Source of the DNA: Streptomyces glaucescens
GTDB lineage: Bacteria > Actinomycetota > Actinomycetes > Streptomycetales > Streptomycetaceae
Length of the DNA: 64,000 nt
Direction of reading: 5' to 3'
Assembly (NCBI RefSeq): GCF_000761215.1
Contig: NZ_CP009438.1
Location: 3,527,001-3,591,000, forward strand
How positions within the stretch are numbered: the stretch's first letter is position 1; each line of letters begins with the position of its first letter. Below, piece by piece: positions 18,820-27,650 of this stretch. A program made the position numbers and the translations under genes. The notes under the pieces are model-generated. The model saw nothing but the letters and a program-made list of their open reading frames with translations, had not been told where the DNA came from and did not search any database.

Positions 18820-20054
18820 CGGCAACGCCGCCAGCGACGCGGGACAGCATCGGTCAGCGGCTGCGCCGCGGGCCGCGACCAGCCACGGACTTCCCGCACC
18901 CCGCCACGGACGGGATCCCGCTGATCCTGACCGGTGCGAACCTCGTCCTGCCCACGGGGACCGTGCGGAACGGCCGGCTGGCCGTCGACGGCACCCGCAT
19001 CGCCGCCGACGCACCGGACGGCGCCCACGTCCTCGACGTGTCCGGCCACTGGCTCGTCCCCGGCTTCGTCGACCTTCACAACCACGGCGGCGGCGGAGCC
19101 GGCTTCACCAGCGGCACCCTCGAAGACGTCCTGCGGGGCATCCACACCCACCGCACCCACGGCACCACCACCCTGGTCGCCTCCACGGTCACCGGCGACC
19201 TGCGCTTCCTCGCCGAGCGCGCCGGGCTGCTCAGCGAACTCGCCGAGCAGGGCGACATCGCGGGCATCCACTTCGAGGGCCCGTTCATCTCCCCGTGCCG
19301 CAAGGGCGCCCACTCCGAGGAGCTGCTGCGCGATCCGGACCCGGCGCGGGTGCGCAAGCTGGTCGAGGCGGCGCGCGGCCACGCGAAGATGGTCACCCTG
19401 GCCACCGAGCTGCCGGGCGGCCTCGACTCCGTACGCCTCCTCGCGGACCACGGGGTGATCGCGGCGGTCGGCCACACCGACGCGACGTACGAGCAGACCG
19501 TGGCGGCCATCGACGCGGGCGCCACCGTCGCCACCCACCTGTTCAACGCGATGCCCGCGCTCGGCCACCGCGCCCCCGGCCCGATCGCGGCCCTGCTGGA
19601 GGACGAGCGGGTCACCGTCGAGCTGATCAACGACGGCACCCACCTCCACCCGGCCGCCCTGGAGCTGGCGTTCCATCACGCGGGCGCCGGACGGGTCGCG
19701 TTCATCACCGACGCGATGGACGCGGCGGGCTTCGGCGACGGCCGCTACATGCTCGGCCCGCTGGAGGTCGAGGTCGCCGACGGGGTGGCCCGGCTCGTGG
19801 AGGGCGGCTCGATCGCGGGCTCCACCCTCACCCTGGACCGCGCCTTCAAGCGGGCGGTGACCGTCGACCGGCTGCCCGTGGAGGACGTCGTCGCGGCCAT
19901 CTCCGCGAACCCGGCCCGGCTGCTCGGGATGGACGACCGCATCGGCTCCCTGGAGCCCGGCAAGGACGCCGACCTGGTGCTGCTGGACGCCGACTTCGAG
20001 CTGACGGGCGTGATGCGCCGCGGCGCCTGGGTGGTTCGGCCCCAACTGGGGTGA
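18816..20054 (+). CDS. nagA: N-acetylglucosamine-6-phosphate deacetylase
   Basis: 412 residues from GTG 18816. An amidohydrolase that removes acetate from GlcNAc-6-P, giving glucosamine 6-phosphate, the DasR effector. After an Arg/Pro/Thr-rich N-terminal extension of ~30 residues: LILTGANLVLPTG, LVPGFVDLHNHGGGGAGF, IAGIHFEGPFISPCRKGAH with the metal-binding Glu, AVGHTDATYEQ, ATHLFNAMPALGHRAPG, and FITDAMDAAGFGDG with the catalytic Asp. Together with the ROK kinase it converts GlcNAc to GlcN-6-P. Confidence 0.94.
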   Translation: MTATPPATRDSIGQRLRRGPRPATDFPHPATDGIPLILTGANLVLPTGTVRNGRLAVDGTRIAADAPDGAHVLDVSGHWLVPGFVDLHNHGGGGAGFTSGTLEDVLRGIHTHRTHGTTTLVASTVTGDLRFLAERAGLLSELAEQGDIAGIHFEGPFISPCRKGAHSEELLRDPDPARVRKLVEAARGHAKMVTLATELPGGLDSVRLLADHGVIAAVGHTDATYEQTVAAIDAGATVATHLFNAMPALGHRAPGPIAALLEDERVTVELINDGTHLHPAALELAFHHAGAGRVAFITDAMDAAGFGDGRYMLGPLEVEVADGVARLVEGGSIAGSTLTLDRAFKRAVTVDRLPVEDVVAAISANPARLLGMDDRIGSLEPGKDADLVLLDADFELTGVMRRGAWVVRPQLG

Positions 20055-20177
20055 TCCGTCCGGCGGCCGGCGGGAGGGCGGCCCGCTCCGGGGCTGGGCC
20101 GGCCGCCGTCTCTTTGGCATGATCGAGCTTCCGGAGAACGTCTCGGCAAGCATGTCACTCGGGGGAGGCCGGCCCAG

Positions 20178-21107
20178 GTGATCCTCACGGTCACGCTGAA
20201 CACCGCTCTCGACATCACGTACCGGGTGCGGTCCCTGCGGCCCCACTCCACCCACCGCGTCACCGACGTCACCGAGCGCCCCGGCGGCAAGGGCGTGAAC
20301 GTGGCGCGGGTGCTCGCGGCCCTCGGCCACGAGGTCACGGTCACCGGTTTCGCGGGCGGCGGCACCGGACGCAGCGTGCGGGACGGGCTCAGCGGCGCGC
20401 CGGGCGTGCGCGACGCGCTCGTCCCGGTCGGCGGCGCCACCCGGCGCACCATAGCCGTCGTCGACGAGCGGACCGGCGACACCACCCAGCTGAACGAGCC
20501 CGGCCCGCTCATCACCCCCGCCGAGTGGTCCGCCTTCCAGGAGGCCTACGGCGAGCTGCTGGCCGCCGCCGACGCGGTGGCGCTGTGCGGCAGTCTCCCG
20601 CCGGGCGTCCCGGTGGGCGCCTACGCCGGGCTGGTCCGCACCGCCCGCGCGGCCGGTGTCCCGGTGCTGCTGGACACCAGCGGCGAGCCGCTGCGCCGGG
20701 CCGTCGCCGCCCGCCCCGACATCGTCAAGCCCAACTCCGACGAGCTGGCCGAGCTGACCGGCGCCCACGAGCCGCTGCGCGCCACCCAGGACGCCCGCCG
20801 GCGCGGGGCGCGGGCCGTGGTGGCCTCGCTGGGGCGGGACGGACTGCTCGCGGTGACCGCGGAGGGCCGCTGGCGGGCCGTCCCGCCCGCGCGGCTGCAC
20901 GGCAATCCGACGGGCGCCGGGGACTCGGCGGTCGCGGGCCTGCTGTCGGGGCTCGTGGAGCACCTGCCCTGGCCGGACCGGCTGGCCCGCGCGACCGCCC
21001 TGTCGGCAGCGACGGTCCTCACCCCGGTGGCCGGGGAGTTCGACCGCCGCGCCTACGAGGACCTGCTGGCCCGGGTCGCGGTGACCGCGGAGGCCACCGC
21101 GGCCTGA
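20178..21107 (+). CDS. PfkB-family 1-phosphofructokinase/tagatose-6-phosphate kinase-like protein
   Basis: 309 residues from GTG 20178, preceded by GGGGGAGG. It is a ribokinase-fold hexose-phosphate kinase. PfkB signature 1 is PGGKGVNVARVLAALG and signature 2 is NPTGAGDSAVAGLLSG with the catalytic Asp; NEPGPLI, VALCGSLPPGVP and KPNSDELAELTG are the markers of the FruK/LacC subgroup. It follows nagA on the same strand after 123 bases that contain a possible hairpin (20062-20107), so co-transcription is uncertain. Substrate unproven. Confidence 0.82.
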   Translation: MILTVTLNTALDITYRVRSLRPHSTHRVTDVTERPGGKGVNVARVLAALGHEVTVTGFAGGGTGRSVRDGLSGAPGVRDALVPVGGATRRTIAVVDERTGDTTQLNEPGPLITPAEWSAFQEAYGELLAAADAVALCGSLPPGVPVGAYAGLVRTARAAGVPVLLDTSGEPLRRAVAARPDIVKPNSDELAELTGAHEPLRATQDARRRGARAVVASLGRDGLLAVTAEGRWRAVPPARLHGNPTGAGDSAVAGLLSGLVEHLPWPDRLARATALSAATVLTPVAGEFDRRAYEDLLARVAVTAEATAA

Positions 21108-21120
21108 GCCGCGCCCGCCG

Positions 21121-22059
21121 CTACTGCACCCAGCCCTTGACCAGCCAGAGCTGGTCGAGGTTGGCGTCGCACTGGTTGCCCTGCTCGCAGGAGATCTTGA
21201 TGGTGTTGGTGCCCTTGTTGAGCTGGACGTAGTTGTAGGTCTTCGTCCAGCCCTTCTCGTAGTCGCCCTCGGGGGCGTTCGCCCAGTTCTTCATGTCGAC
21301 GGGCGTGGAGGCGGCGGTGCCGTTGACCGTGAGGGTGGCGTTGGCGTCCTTGCCGGGCACGCCGTAGCCGACGTACAGGGTGTACTTGCCGGACTCCGGG
21401 ATGCCGTTGACGTTCCAGGTGACGGAGGCGCCGACGGTGTTGAAGCCGGTCACGTAGAAGCCGCCGTCGGCCCGGGCGCCCTTGATGTCGGAGGCGGTGC
21501 GGGCACCGCCGCCGAGCAGCAGCGTCTTGGCGTCGATGGCCGGCAGCTCGTCCTCCTCGGCGGCCGGGCTGCCGCTGTCCGACGGGGTCGGCTCACCGCT
21601 GCTGGTGACGGTCGGGGTGGGCGTGGGGTCGCCGCCCGCCTTGTCGTCCTCGCCCTCGCTGTTCAGCATGGCCACGCCGATGCCGATGACCACGGCGGCG
21701 ACGACCGCGAGCGCACCGATCAGCAGCCCCTTGGTGTTGGGGCCGCGGCCCCGGCCGCCGCCCGGCGTGCCGGGCATCGGCTGCTGGGTGGTCGGGGCGC
21801 CGCCGGGGTAGGTCTCCGGTGCGGCGTAGTGGGCGCTGGGACGGCCGGGCGCGCCCTGCTGCGGCGGTATGGCCGGACCGTAGGCGGCGTGCTGCTGACC
21901 GCGCGGACGATCGCCGACCGTGCGCACTCTGCTGACCGAGTTCGGGTAGCCGTAACCGCCGGACGGCGGCTGGGCCCCGTTGGCCTGACCGTCGGCGTAG
22001 AGGTAACCGAACGGGTCGTCGTCCTCGGGCGTGCTCGCGCCGTTGTTGCCGGGCGTCAT
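21121..22059 (-). CDS. Membrane-anchored protein with a C-terminal CBM35-like domain
   Basis: 312 residues from ATG 22057-22059. Residues 1-110 are a Pro/Gly/Gln-rich cytoplasmic region with a PNTKGLLIG boundary; one transmembrane segment (LLIGALAVVAAVVIGIGVAM) sits near 113-133; a Thr/Pro/Ser-rich linker follows; residues ~180-312 resemble a carbohydrate-binding module of family 35 (GFNTVGASVTWNVNG, GKYTLYVGYGVPGKDA, CDANLDQLWLVKG). It probably displays a glycan-binding domain outside the cell. Convergent with the PfkB gene. Confidence 0.75.
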   Translation of the reverse strand: MTPGNNGASTPEDDDPFGYLYADGQANGAQPPSGGYGYPNSVSRVRTVGDRPRGQQHAAYGPAIPPQQGAPGRPSAHYAAPETYPGGAPTTQQPMPGTPGGGRGRGPNTKGLLIGALAVVAAVVIGIGVAMLNSEGEDDKAGGDPTPTPTVTSSGEPTPSDSGSPAAEEDELPAIDAKTLLLGGGARTASDIKGARADGGFYVTGFNTVGASVTWNVNGIPESGKYTLYVGYGVPGKDANATLTVNGTAASTPVDMKNWANAPEGDYEKGWTKTYNYVQLNKGTNTIKISCEQGNQCDANLDQLWLVKGWVQ

Positions 22060-22178
22060 CCCTCGTACTCCTCAAGCAGGTGCGGAACGGATGCGATGCG
22101 GTGGTGAGAGGGCGAGCCTACCCGCTCTCACTGCACCAGACGGGTGACCCGGATCGCACCGACGCGCTGACCTGCGGT

Positions 22179-23870
22179 TCATCCCGCACGGCGGTGCTGT
22201 TTGGGACGAGATCGTTTCTCTACGTACATCCGCTCGTCCGCGGACTTGAGCACTTCGTCCGCGGTCATCCCGCAGTGCGCCCAGCCGATGCCGAAGCTGG
22301 CACCCACCCTGACGGCCCGGCCCTCGGCCCGGATCGGCTGGATGATCTCGTTGCGCAGCCGCACGGCGAGGTCCTGCGCGTCGGCCCGGCCGAGGCCGTC
22401 GGCGAGGATCACGAACTCGTCGCCGCCGAGCCGGGCCACGGTGTCGCCGTCGCGGACGCCGTTGCTGAGCCGGCGGGCGACCTCGATGAGCACGGCGTCA
22501 CCCGCGTTGTGGCCGAACCGGTCGTTGATCGACTTGAAGCCGTCGAGGTCGCAGAAGAGCACCGCGAGGCCCTTGGTGCCGTCGTCGTGGTCGCCGGCGG
22601 GGGCGACGGTGTGCACGTGGTGGTCGTAGACGTCGACCTCGTAGCCGTCGCCGGGCGGGAAGTCGAAGGCGTGGCCGGCCTGGTCGTAGCTGTCATAGCT
22701 GTCGTAGCCGTCGTAGCCGTCGTAGCCGGGGTGGCCGTGGGCGGCGTCGTGGGAGTCGGCGGGGCCGGACTGGGGGCGCTGGCAGAGCCGGGCGGAGAGC
22801 CGGGAGCGCAGCTCGGCGGAGTTGGGCAGTCCGGTGAGCGAGTCGTGGGAGGCGCGGTGGGCGAGCTGGAGTTCGCGGCGCTTGCGTTCCTCGATGTCCT
22901 CGACGTGGGTGAGGAGGAAGCGGGGGCCGTCGGCGGCGTCGGCGACGACGGAGTTGCGCAGCGAGACCCAGACGTACGTCCCGTCGCGGCGGCCGAGGCG
23001 CAGCTCGGCCCGCCCGCCCTCGGCGGAGGTGCGCAGCAGGGTGCCTATGTCCTCGGGGTGGACGAGGTCGGAGAAGGAGTATCGGCGCATCGCGGAGGCG
23101 GGGCGGCCGAGGAGGCGGCACAGGGCGTCGTTGGTCCTGAGGATCCGGCCGTGCTGGTCGCCGCCCATCTCGGCGATGGCCATGCCGGAGGGGGCGTACT
23201 CGAAGGCCTGCCGGAAGCTCTCCTCGCTGGCCCGCAGGGCCTGCTGCTCGCGCTCCAGGCGGATCAGGGCGCGCTGCATGTTGGAGCGCAGCCGGGCGTT
23301 GCTGATCGCGATGGCGGCCTGGAAGGCGTACATCTGGAGGGCCTCGCGGCCCCAGGCGCCGGGCCGCCGCCCGTTGCGCGGGCGGTCCACGGACAGGACG
23401 CCGATCAGTTCGCCGGAGGCGGGACCGCCCTGGGCGCCCGGGGCGTACATCGGCGCGAACAGGCGGTCGGAGGGGTGCCACTCGTCCTCGAAGCGGGGGG
23501 CGGGGCCCTCGGTGTACCACTGCGGGACGTCGTCGTCGTCGAGGACCCAGCCCTCGGTGTGGGGTATGAAGACCAGGTCGCCCCATTGCTCGCCCATGTT
23601 CAGCCGGCGTTCCCAGGAGGCGCGCGAGCCGACCCGGCCCGTGATCAGCGCCTCGGCGGCGGGGTTCCCGGAGAAGGCCGCCACCACCAGGTCGCCGTCG
23701 GGGCGGACGAGGTTGACGCACGCCAGCTCGTACCCGAGGGCGGTGACGACGCCGTCCGCGACGGTCTGCAGTGTGTCGGCCAGGCTGCGTGCGGTGTTCA
23801 TGTCCGCCATGACCTGGTGCAGCTGTCGCAGGGACGCAAGGCGGACGTACGGTTCCGACTCGGTCTCCAT
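22179..23870 (-). CDS. cdgB: Diguanylate cyclase with GAF and PAS domains, CdgB-like
   Basis: 563 residues from ATG 23868-23870, chosen because GGGAGG lies upstream; an in-frame ATG at 23942 adds 24 residues. Domains: GAF ~15-190, PAS/PAC ~215-335 (FRQAFEYAPSGMAIAEMGG; FLLTHVEDIEERKRRE), GGDEF ~340-560 with RASHDSLTGLPN, VLFCDLDGFKSINDRFGH and the intact active-site LGGDEF. It makes cyclic di-GMP from GTP; CdgB in S. coelicolor acts in development and is a BldD target. An acidic, Tyr/Gly/His-rich insert with YDGYDGYDSYDSYD lies inside the GGDEF domain. No RxxD inhibitory site is evident five residues before GGDEF. Confidence 0.88.
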   Translation of the reverse strand: METESEPYVRLASLRQLHQVMADMNTARSLADTLQTVADGVVTALGYELACVNLVRPDGDLVVAAFSGNPAAEALITGRVGSRASWERRLNMGEQWGDLVFIPHTEGWVLDDDDVPQWYTEGPAPRFEDEWHPSDRLFAPMYAPGAQGGPASGELIGVLSVDRPRNGRRPGAWGREALQMYAFQAAIAISNARLRSNMQRALIRLEREQQALRASEESFRQAFEYAPSGMAIAEMGGDQHGRILRTNDALCRLLGRPASAMRRYSFSDLVHPEDIGTLLRTSAEGGRAELRLGRRDGTYVWVSLRNSVVADAADGPRFLLTHVEDIEERKRRELQLAHRASHDSLTGLPNSAELRSRLSARLCQRPQSGPADSHDAAHGHPGYDGYDGYDSYDSYDQAGHAFDFPPGDGYEVDVYDHHVHTVAPAGDHDDGTKGLAVLFCDLDGFKSINDRFGHNAGDAVLIEVARRLSNGVRDGDTVARLGGDEFVILADGLGRADAQDLAVRLRNEIIQPIRAEGRAVRVGASFGIGWAHCGMTADEVLKSADERMYVEKRSRPKQHRRAG

Positions 23871-24027
23871 GCTCGCCCTCCCCCCGATACCTCGCAGCGA
23901 ATCATGAGGGTCGTCTTCGGCGCGGGTCGCCTCCGGCGCCATTACAGGGTGGTCGCCCTTGTACTCCCCGCCACTGAATCACAGCGCGCTGCCCACTCGG
24001 TACACAGGGTCAACAATTAACGCCCCT

Positions 24028-24043
24028 TGTGACTCAAGTCACA
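24028..24043. promoter_or_regulatory. Perfect-arm palindrome in the cdgB upstream region
   Basis: TGTGACTCAAGTCACA is a 16-base inverted repeat of 7-base arms around CA, about 160 bases upstream of cdgB. It resembles a BldD box (TGAC...GTCA arms) but with a four-base rather than five-base core between TGAC and GTCA. The rest of the 355-base gap 23871-24225 is relatively AT-rich around 24010-24060 and holds no gene I can support. Confidence 0.45.
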
Positions 24044-24225
24044 GCAGAACGTGAACAATGGAATGGGGATTGCGCGTTCTCCCCTTCCGTTCACCGAACG
24101 CATGGTTTGCACGAATGACCACGGCGCGCAAATCCACCGTGCGGGAAGTCCGCCTCCGGCCCTAGGACCCGCCTCGGGCCGAGGTCCGATGCGGCGCGTC
24201 CGTACCGGAGACTAGCGTTTCCCCC

Positions 24226-24831
24226 GTGCTGAAGACTCCCCCCTCGACCCCGCCGGCCCCGTCCGCCCCGGCAGTACCCGTTCAGCCCTCCCCCGCCGGG
24301 CATGCTGAGGGGGTGAGCAACGACGAGTTCCGGGCCGCCATGTCCCGGCTGGCCGCCGGTGTGGTCCTGGTGACCGCGGTCGAGCCGCCGCTGGACCCCG
24401 ACGACCCCGCGGCGCCCGCGGGCGAGGACGTCGGCATGACCGCCACCGCCTTCATGTCGGTCTCCCTCGACCCGCCGTTGGTGCTGGTCAGCCTGCGCGA
24501 GGGCTCCCGCATGGACGACCTGCTCGCCGAACAGCCGCGATGGGCCGTCTCCGTGCTCTCCGAGAGCCAGCGCCACATCGCGGGCCGGTTCGCCATGAAG
24601 GGCCGCGTCAGCGACCGCCTCCTCTTCGCCGACATCCCCTACCGGCGCGGCGAGGCCACCGGCGCGCCCCTGGTCGGCGGCGCCCTGGCGACCCTGGAGT
24701 GCCACACCGAGCAGCGCGTGACGGCCGGCGACCACACCCTCGTGATCGGCCGGGTCCTCACGGCCCGGGTCCCGAGCGCGGACGGCGGGCCGCTGGCGTA
24801 CTTCCGCGGCCGGTACCGGCAGCTCGGCTGA
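24226..24831 (+). CDS. Flavin reductase-like FMN-binding protein
   Basis: 201 residues if started at GTG 24226; a GTG at 24313 (VSNDEFRAAMSRLAAGV) would remove a Pro/Ala-rich leader and fits the family start better. The split-barrel flavin reductase pattern is clear: FRAAMSRLAAGVVLVTAV, GMTATAFMSVSLDPPLVLVSL, WAVSVLSESQRHIAGRFA, GAPLVGGALATLECHTEQ, HTLVIGRVL and a closing LAYFRGRYRQL. It would reduce flavin with NAD(P)H for a partner oxygenase, which is not encoded nearby. Confidence 0.82.
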   Translation: MLKTPPSTPPAPSAPAVPVQPSPAGHAEGVSNDEFRAAMSRLAAGVVLVTAVEPPLDPDDPAAPAGEDVGMTATAFMSVSLDPPLVLVSLREGSRMDDLLAEQPRWAVSVLSESQRHIAGRFAMKGRVSDRLLFADIPYRRGEATGAPLVGGALATLECHTEQRVTAGDHTLVIGRVLTARVPSADGGPLAYFRGRYRQLG

Positions 24832-24937
24832 GCACCGGCCCGCGCCGGAGCGCGGCACCGGCCCACGGCCACCGGAGCGCGGGCCCGCCGCCGGAAATCG
24901 TTCGCCGCGCGGTGGCGGTCTTCCCTACCGTGCCCGG

Positions 24938-25396
24938 ATGATCACTCTCGAAGAGCTGACGCCCGGCAATTTCGACGCCGCCACCGCCGTCCGGGTCCGC
25001 CCCGACCAGGAGCACGCCGTCTCCCCCGTGATGCAGTCCCTCGCCGAGGCCTACGTCCACCCGGACGGTGTCGCCTGGCCCCGCCTGATCACCGACGACG
25101 GCCGCCCGGTCGGCTTTCTGATGGCCTTCCTCGGCATCGACTGGCACGGCGACGGCACCGTCCGCCGCTCGGGACTGTGGCGGCTGAACATCGCCGCGGG
25201 GGAACAGGGCAAGGGCTACGGCCGGTTCGCCGTCGAGTCGGTGGCCGCCGAGATCCGCCGCCGCGGCGGCACCGGGATGTACGTCACCTGGCACCCCGGC
25301 CCCGACGGACCCGAGGGCTTCTACCTGGGCCTCGGGTTCCGCCCGACCGGGGAGACCAGCGGGGGCCAGACCGTCGGCGTGCTCGACCTGGCCTGA
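24938..25396 (+). CDS. GNAT-family acetyltransferase
   Basis: 152 residues from ATG 24938. Single GNAT domain: ITLEELTPGNFDAATAV, the beta-strand GFLMAFLGID, the acetyl-CoA loop EQGKGYGRFAVESVAAE (Q/R-x-x-G-x-G/A), and WHPGPDGPEGFYLGLGFRPTGE at the C-terminus, as in spermine/spermidine-type N-acetyltransferases. Substrate unknown. Converges with arfB. Confidence 0.8.
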   Translation: MITLEELTPGNFDAATAVRVRPDQEHAVSPVMQSLAEAYVHPDGVAWPRLITDDGRPVGFLMAFLGIDWHGDGTVRRSGLWRLNIAAGEQGKGYGRFAVESVAAEIRRRGGTGMYVTWHPGPDGPEGFYLGLGFRPTGETSGGQTVGVLDLA

Positions 25397-25430
25397 CCCG
25401 CGGCGCGCCGGTCTCCCGGGGACGGCGGGG

Positions 25431-25868
25431 CTACGACCAGTCCCGTGCCGAGCGCCCGCGCTTCGTCTCGGAGCGCTGCTTCTTCTCCCGCAGCCGGCGC
25501 TCGTTGATCCCGCGGGGGATCCGGGTCGGCCGGCGCGGCTTCGGCGGCGGCGCGCTCGCCTCGGCGAGCAGCGCGGCGAGGCGTACGGCGGCGGCCTCGC
25601 GGTTGCGCCACTGGGACCGGTGCTCGGACGCGCGCACACCGATCACCCCGTCGACCAGCCGCCCGGCCAGGCGTTCGAGCGCCCGCTGCTTCCACACCTC
25701 GGGCAGCGCCTCGGTGCGCGCGAGGTCGAACCGCAGCTCCACCTGGGAGTCGCTGGTGTTGACGTGCTGCCCGCCGGGCCCGGACGACCGCGAGAAACGC
25801 CACATCAGCTCGGCCTCGGGCAGGGAGACGGAGCCGCGGATGACGTAGGGACCGGACATGCCGTCCAT
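25431..25868 (-). CDS. arfB: Alternative ribosome-rescue factor / peptidyl-tRNA hydrolase
   Basis: 145 residues from ATG 25866-25868 (a second ATG three codons later is equally possible). ArfB enters stalled ribosomes lacking a stop codon and hydrolyses the peptidyl-tRNA. The catalytic GGQ is at residues 32-34 in [10 protein letters not shown], followed by SQVELRFDL, and the C-terminal tail is long and basic ([19 protein letters not shown] and on) as needed for the mRNA channel. Full length and apparently functional. Confidence 0.93.
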   Translation of the reverse strand: MDGMSGPYVIRGSVSLPEAELMWRFSRSSGPGGQHVNTSDSQVELRFDLARTEALPEVWKQRALERLAGRLVDGVIGVRASEHRSQWRNREAAAVRLAALLAEASAPPPKPRRPTRIPRGINERRLREKKQRSETKRGRSARDWS

Positions 25869-26029
25869 GTTCCCGTCGCCGCCCCGTCCACGTCACCCGA
25901 ATATCGAAGGGGTTTTCCGGCCGTCCGGGTAAAGAAAGTAAAGGACCTGGAACCTGGCGCACCTCCGCCGGCGTTGAGTGGGGTAGCTGTAGCTTTTGCC
26001 GTACGCAACGAGGGAAGGGACTCCCAACA

Positions 26030-26605
26030 ATGGCTGTAAGCCTGTCCAAGGGTGGCAACGTCTCGCTCACCAAGGAGGCTCCGGGCCTGACCGCCGTCAC
26101 CGTGGGCCTCGGCTGGGACGTCCGGACCACCACCGGCACCGACTTCGACCTCGACGCCTCCGCGATCGCGGTCAACGCTCAGGGCAAGGTCTACTCCGAC
26201 CAGCACTTCGTCTTCTTCAACAACAAGCAGAGCCCGGACCAGACCATCGTCCACACCGGTGACAACCTCACGGGCGAGGGCTCCGGCGACGACGAGCAGA
26301 TCAACGTCAACCTGGCCGGCCTCCCGGCCGACATCGACAAGATCGTCTTCCCGGTCTCCATCTACGACGCGGAGTCCCGCTCGCAGAACTTCGGCCAGGT
26401 CCGCAACGCCTACATCCGCATCGTCAACCAGGCCGGCGGCACCGAGATCGCCCGCTACGACCTGTCGGAGGACGCGGCCACCGAGACCGCCATGGTCTTC
26501 GGCGAGCTGTACCGCAACGGCGCCGAGTGGAAGTTCCGCGCCGTCGGCCAGGGCTATGCCTCGGGCCTCGCGGGCATCGCGCAGGACTTCGGCGTGAACG
26601 TCTGA
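26030..26605 (+). CDS. terD: TerD-family calcium-binding stress protein
   Basis: 191 residues from ATG 26030, preceded by GGGAAGGGA. The TerD fold is seen in [38 protein letters not shown] and [19 protein letters not shown], whose acidic residues bind calcium, then [11 protein letters not shown] and [20 protein letters not shown]. These proteins are linked to tellurite resistance and in Streptomyces to calcium signalling and development. The gene stands alone; the other ter genes are not adjacent. High GC3 and the strong leader suggest good expression. Confidence 0.92.
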   Translation: MAVSLSKGGNVSLTKEAPGLTAVTVGLGWDVRTTTGTDFDLDASAIAVNAQGKVYSDQHFVFFNNKQSPDQTIVHTGDNLTGEGSGDDEQINVNLAGLPADIDKIVFPVSIYDAESRSQNFGQVRNAYIRIVNQAGGTEIARYDLSEDAATETAMVFGELYRNGAEWKFRAVGQGYASGLAGIAQDFGVNV

Positions 26606-26681
26606 GCCTCGCGCTCGTCCGTCTCGTCCTCGGGCTCCCCGGTCTCGTGCCGGGGAGCCCGGCGGCGTTACGTTGCCCCGC

Positions 26682-27626
26682 ATGATCCTCGAAGCCCTCA
26701 CCGTCCCGCGCGGCCACGCCCTCCCGGGCCCGCTGCTCGCCGAGGTGACCGCGCTGTACGCCGCCAACCGCGAGTACCAGGCGCTCAGCGGCGACTTCCC
26801 GGACCCGGACGACATCCGGCCCGAGCAGGTGGCGGCGGTCCTGGCGCAGGAACTGGCCGACCCGCACACGGAGGTGCTGCTCGCGCGGAGCCGGGGACGG
26901 CTCGTCGGCATGGCGATCACGCTCGCGCACCATCCCGACCCGGCCGACCCCGACCCGTGGATCGGTCTGCTGCTGGTGGACCCGGCCGTGCAGCGGCAGG
27001 GCCACGGCCGTCGCCTCGCCGCCGCCGTCGAGGACCGGTTCCGCGCGGCGGGCCGCGGTGCCGTGCGGCTCGCCGTCCTGGACGACAACTCCGGCGCGCT
27101 CGCGTTCTGGACGTCCTGCGGCTACGAGATCGTCGGCCACCGCCGCGACCGCGCCCTGGGCCGCCCCTGCGCGGTGCTCTCCAAACCGCTGCGCACCCCG
27201 CGCCGGGCCGCCCGGGTCGCCGTGGTGGACCCCGACGGCGCGGTGCTGCTCTTCCGCTACGACAACGTCGAGGCCGGCGTGCACTGGGCGCTGCCCGGCG
27301 GCGGCCTGGAGCCCGGCCAGGGCCCGCGCGAGGGCGCCCTGCGCGAACTGCGCGAGGAGACCGGCTGGACGGACCTGGAGCCGGGCCCCCTGCTGTGCAC
27401 CTGGGAACACGACTTCACGCACGGCGACGTCCCCGTCCGCCAGCACGAGCACGTCTACGTCACCCGCGGCCCCCGCCGTGACCCGGCCGGCCCGCAGCTC
27501 GCCGCCGCGCACGCCGCGGACGGCATCCTCGCCTGGCGCTGGTGGACCAGGGCGGAACTGGCAGCGGAGGCCGAGCCGGTCTGGCCGCCGGAGCTGGCGC
27601 GTCTGCTGGACGCGTGGGAGTCCTGA
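26682..27626 (+). CDS. GNAT acetyltransferase fused to a Nudix hydrolase
   Basis: 314 residues from ATG 26682. Residues ~1-165 are a GNAT domain (GLLLVDPAVQRQGHGRRLAA acetyl-CoA loop; AVLDDNSGALAFWTSCGYEI). Residues ~175-310 are a Nudix domain whose box runs over residues 206-229: it opens GGGLEPGQGPREGA and ends RELREETGW, with all the metal-binding Glu residues of GX5EX7REUXEEXGU. The two activities are normally separate proteins; their joint substrate is unknown. Confidence 0.85.
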   Translation: MILEALTVPRGHALPGPLLAEVTALYAANREYQALSGDFPDPDDIRPEQVAAVLAQELADPHTEVLLARSRGRLVGMAITLAHHPDPADPDPWIGLLLVDPAVQRQGHGRRLAAAVEDRFRAAGRGAVRLAVLDDNSGALAFWTSCGYEIVGHRRDRALGRPCAVLSKPLRTPRRAARVAVVDPDGAVLLFRYDNVEAGVHWALPGGGLEPGQGPREGALRELREETGWTDLEPGPLLCTWEHDFTHGDVPVRQHEHVYVTRGPRRDPAGPQLAAAHAADGILAWRWWTRAELAAEAEPVWPPELARLLDAWES

Positions 27627-27650
27627 CCGGCGCTCACCGCGCGGCCGTCG

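Noticed and set aside
24028..24043. Firm BldD-box call upstream of cdgB
   Set aside because: Arm sequence fits but the core is four bases instead of five between TGAC and GTCA, so it is reported only as a palindrome.
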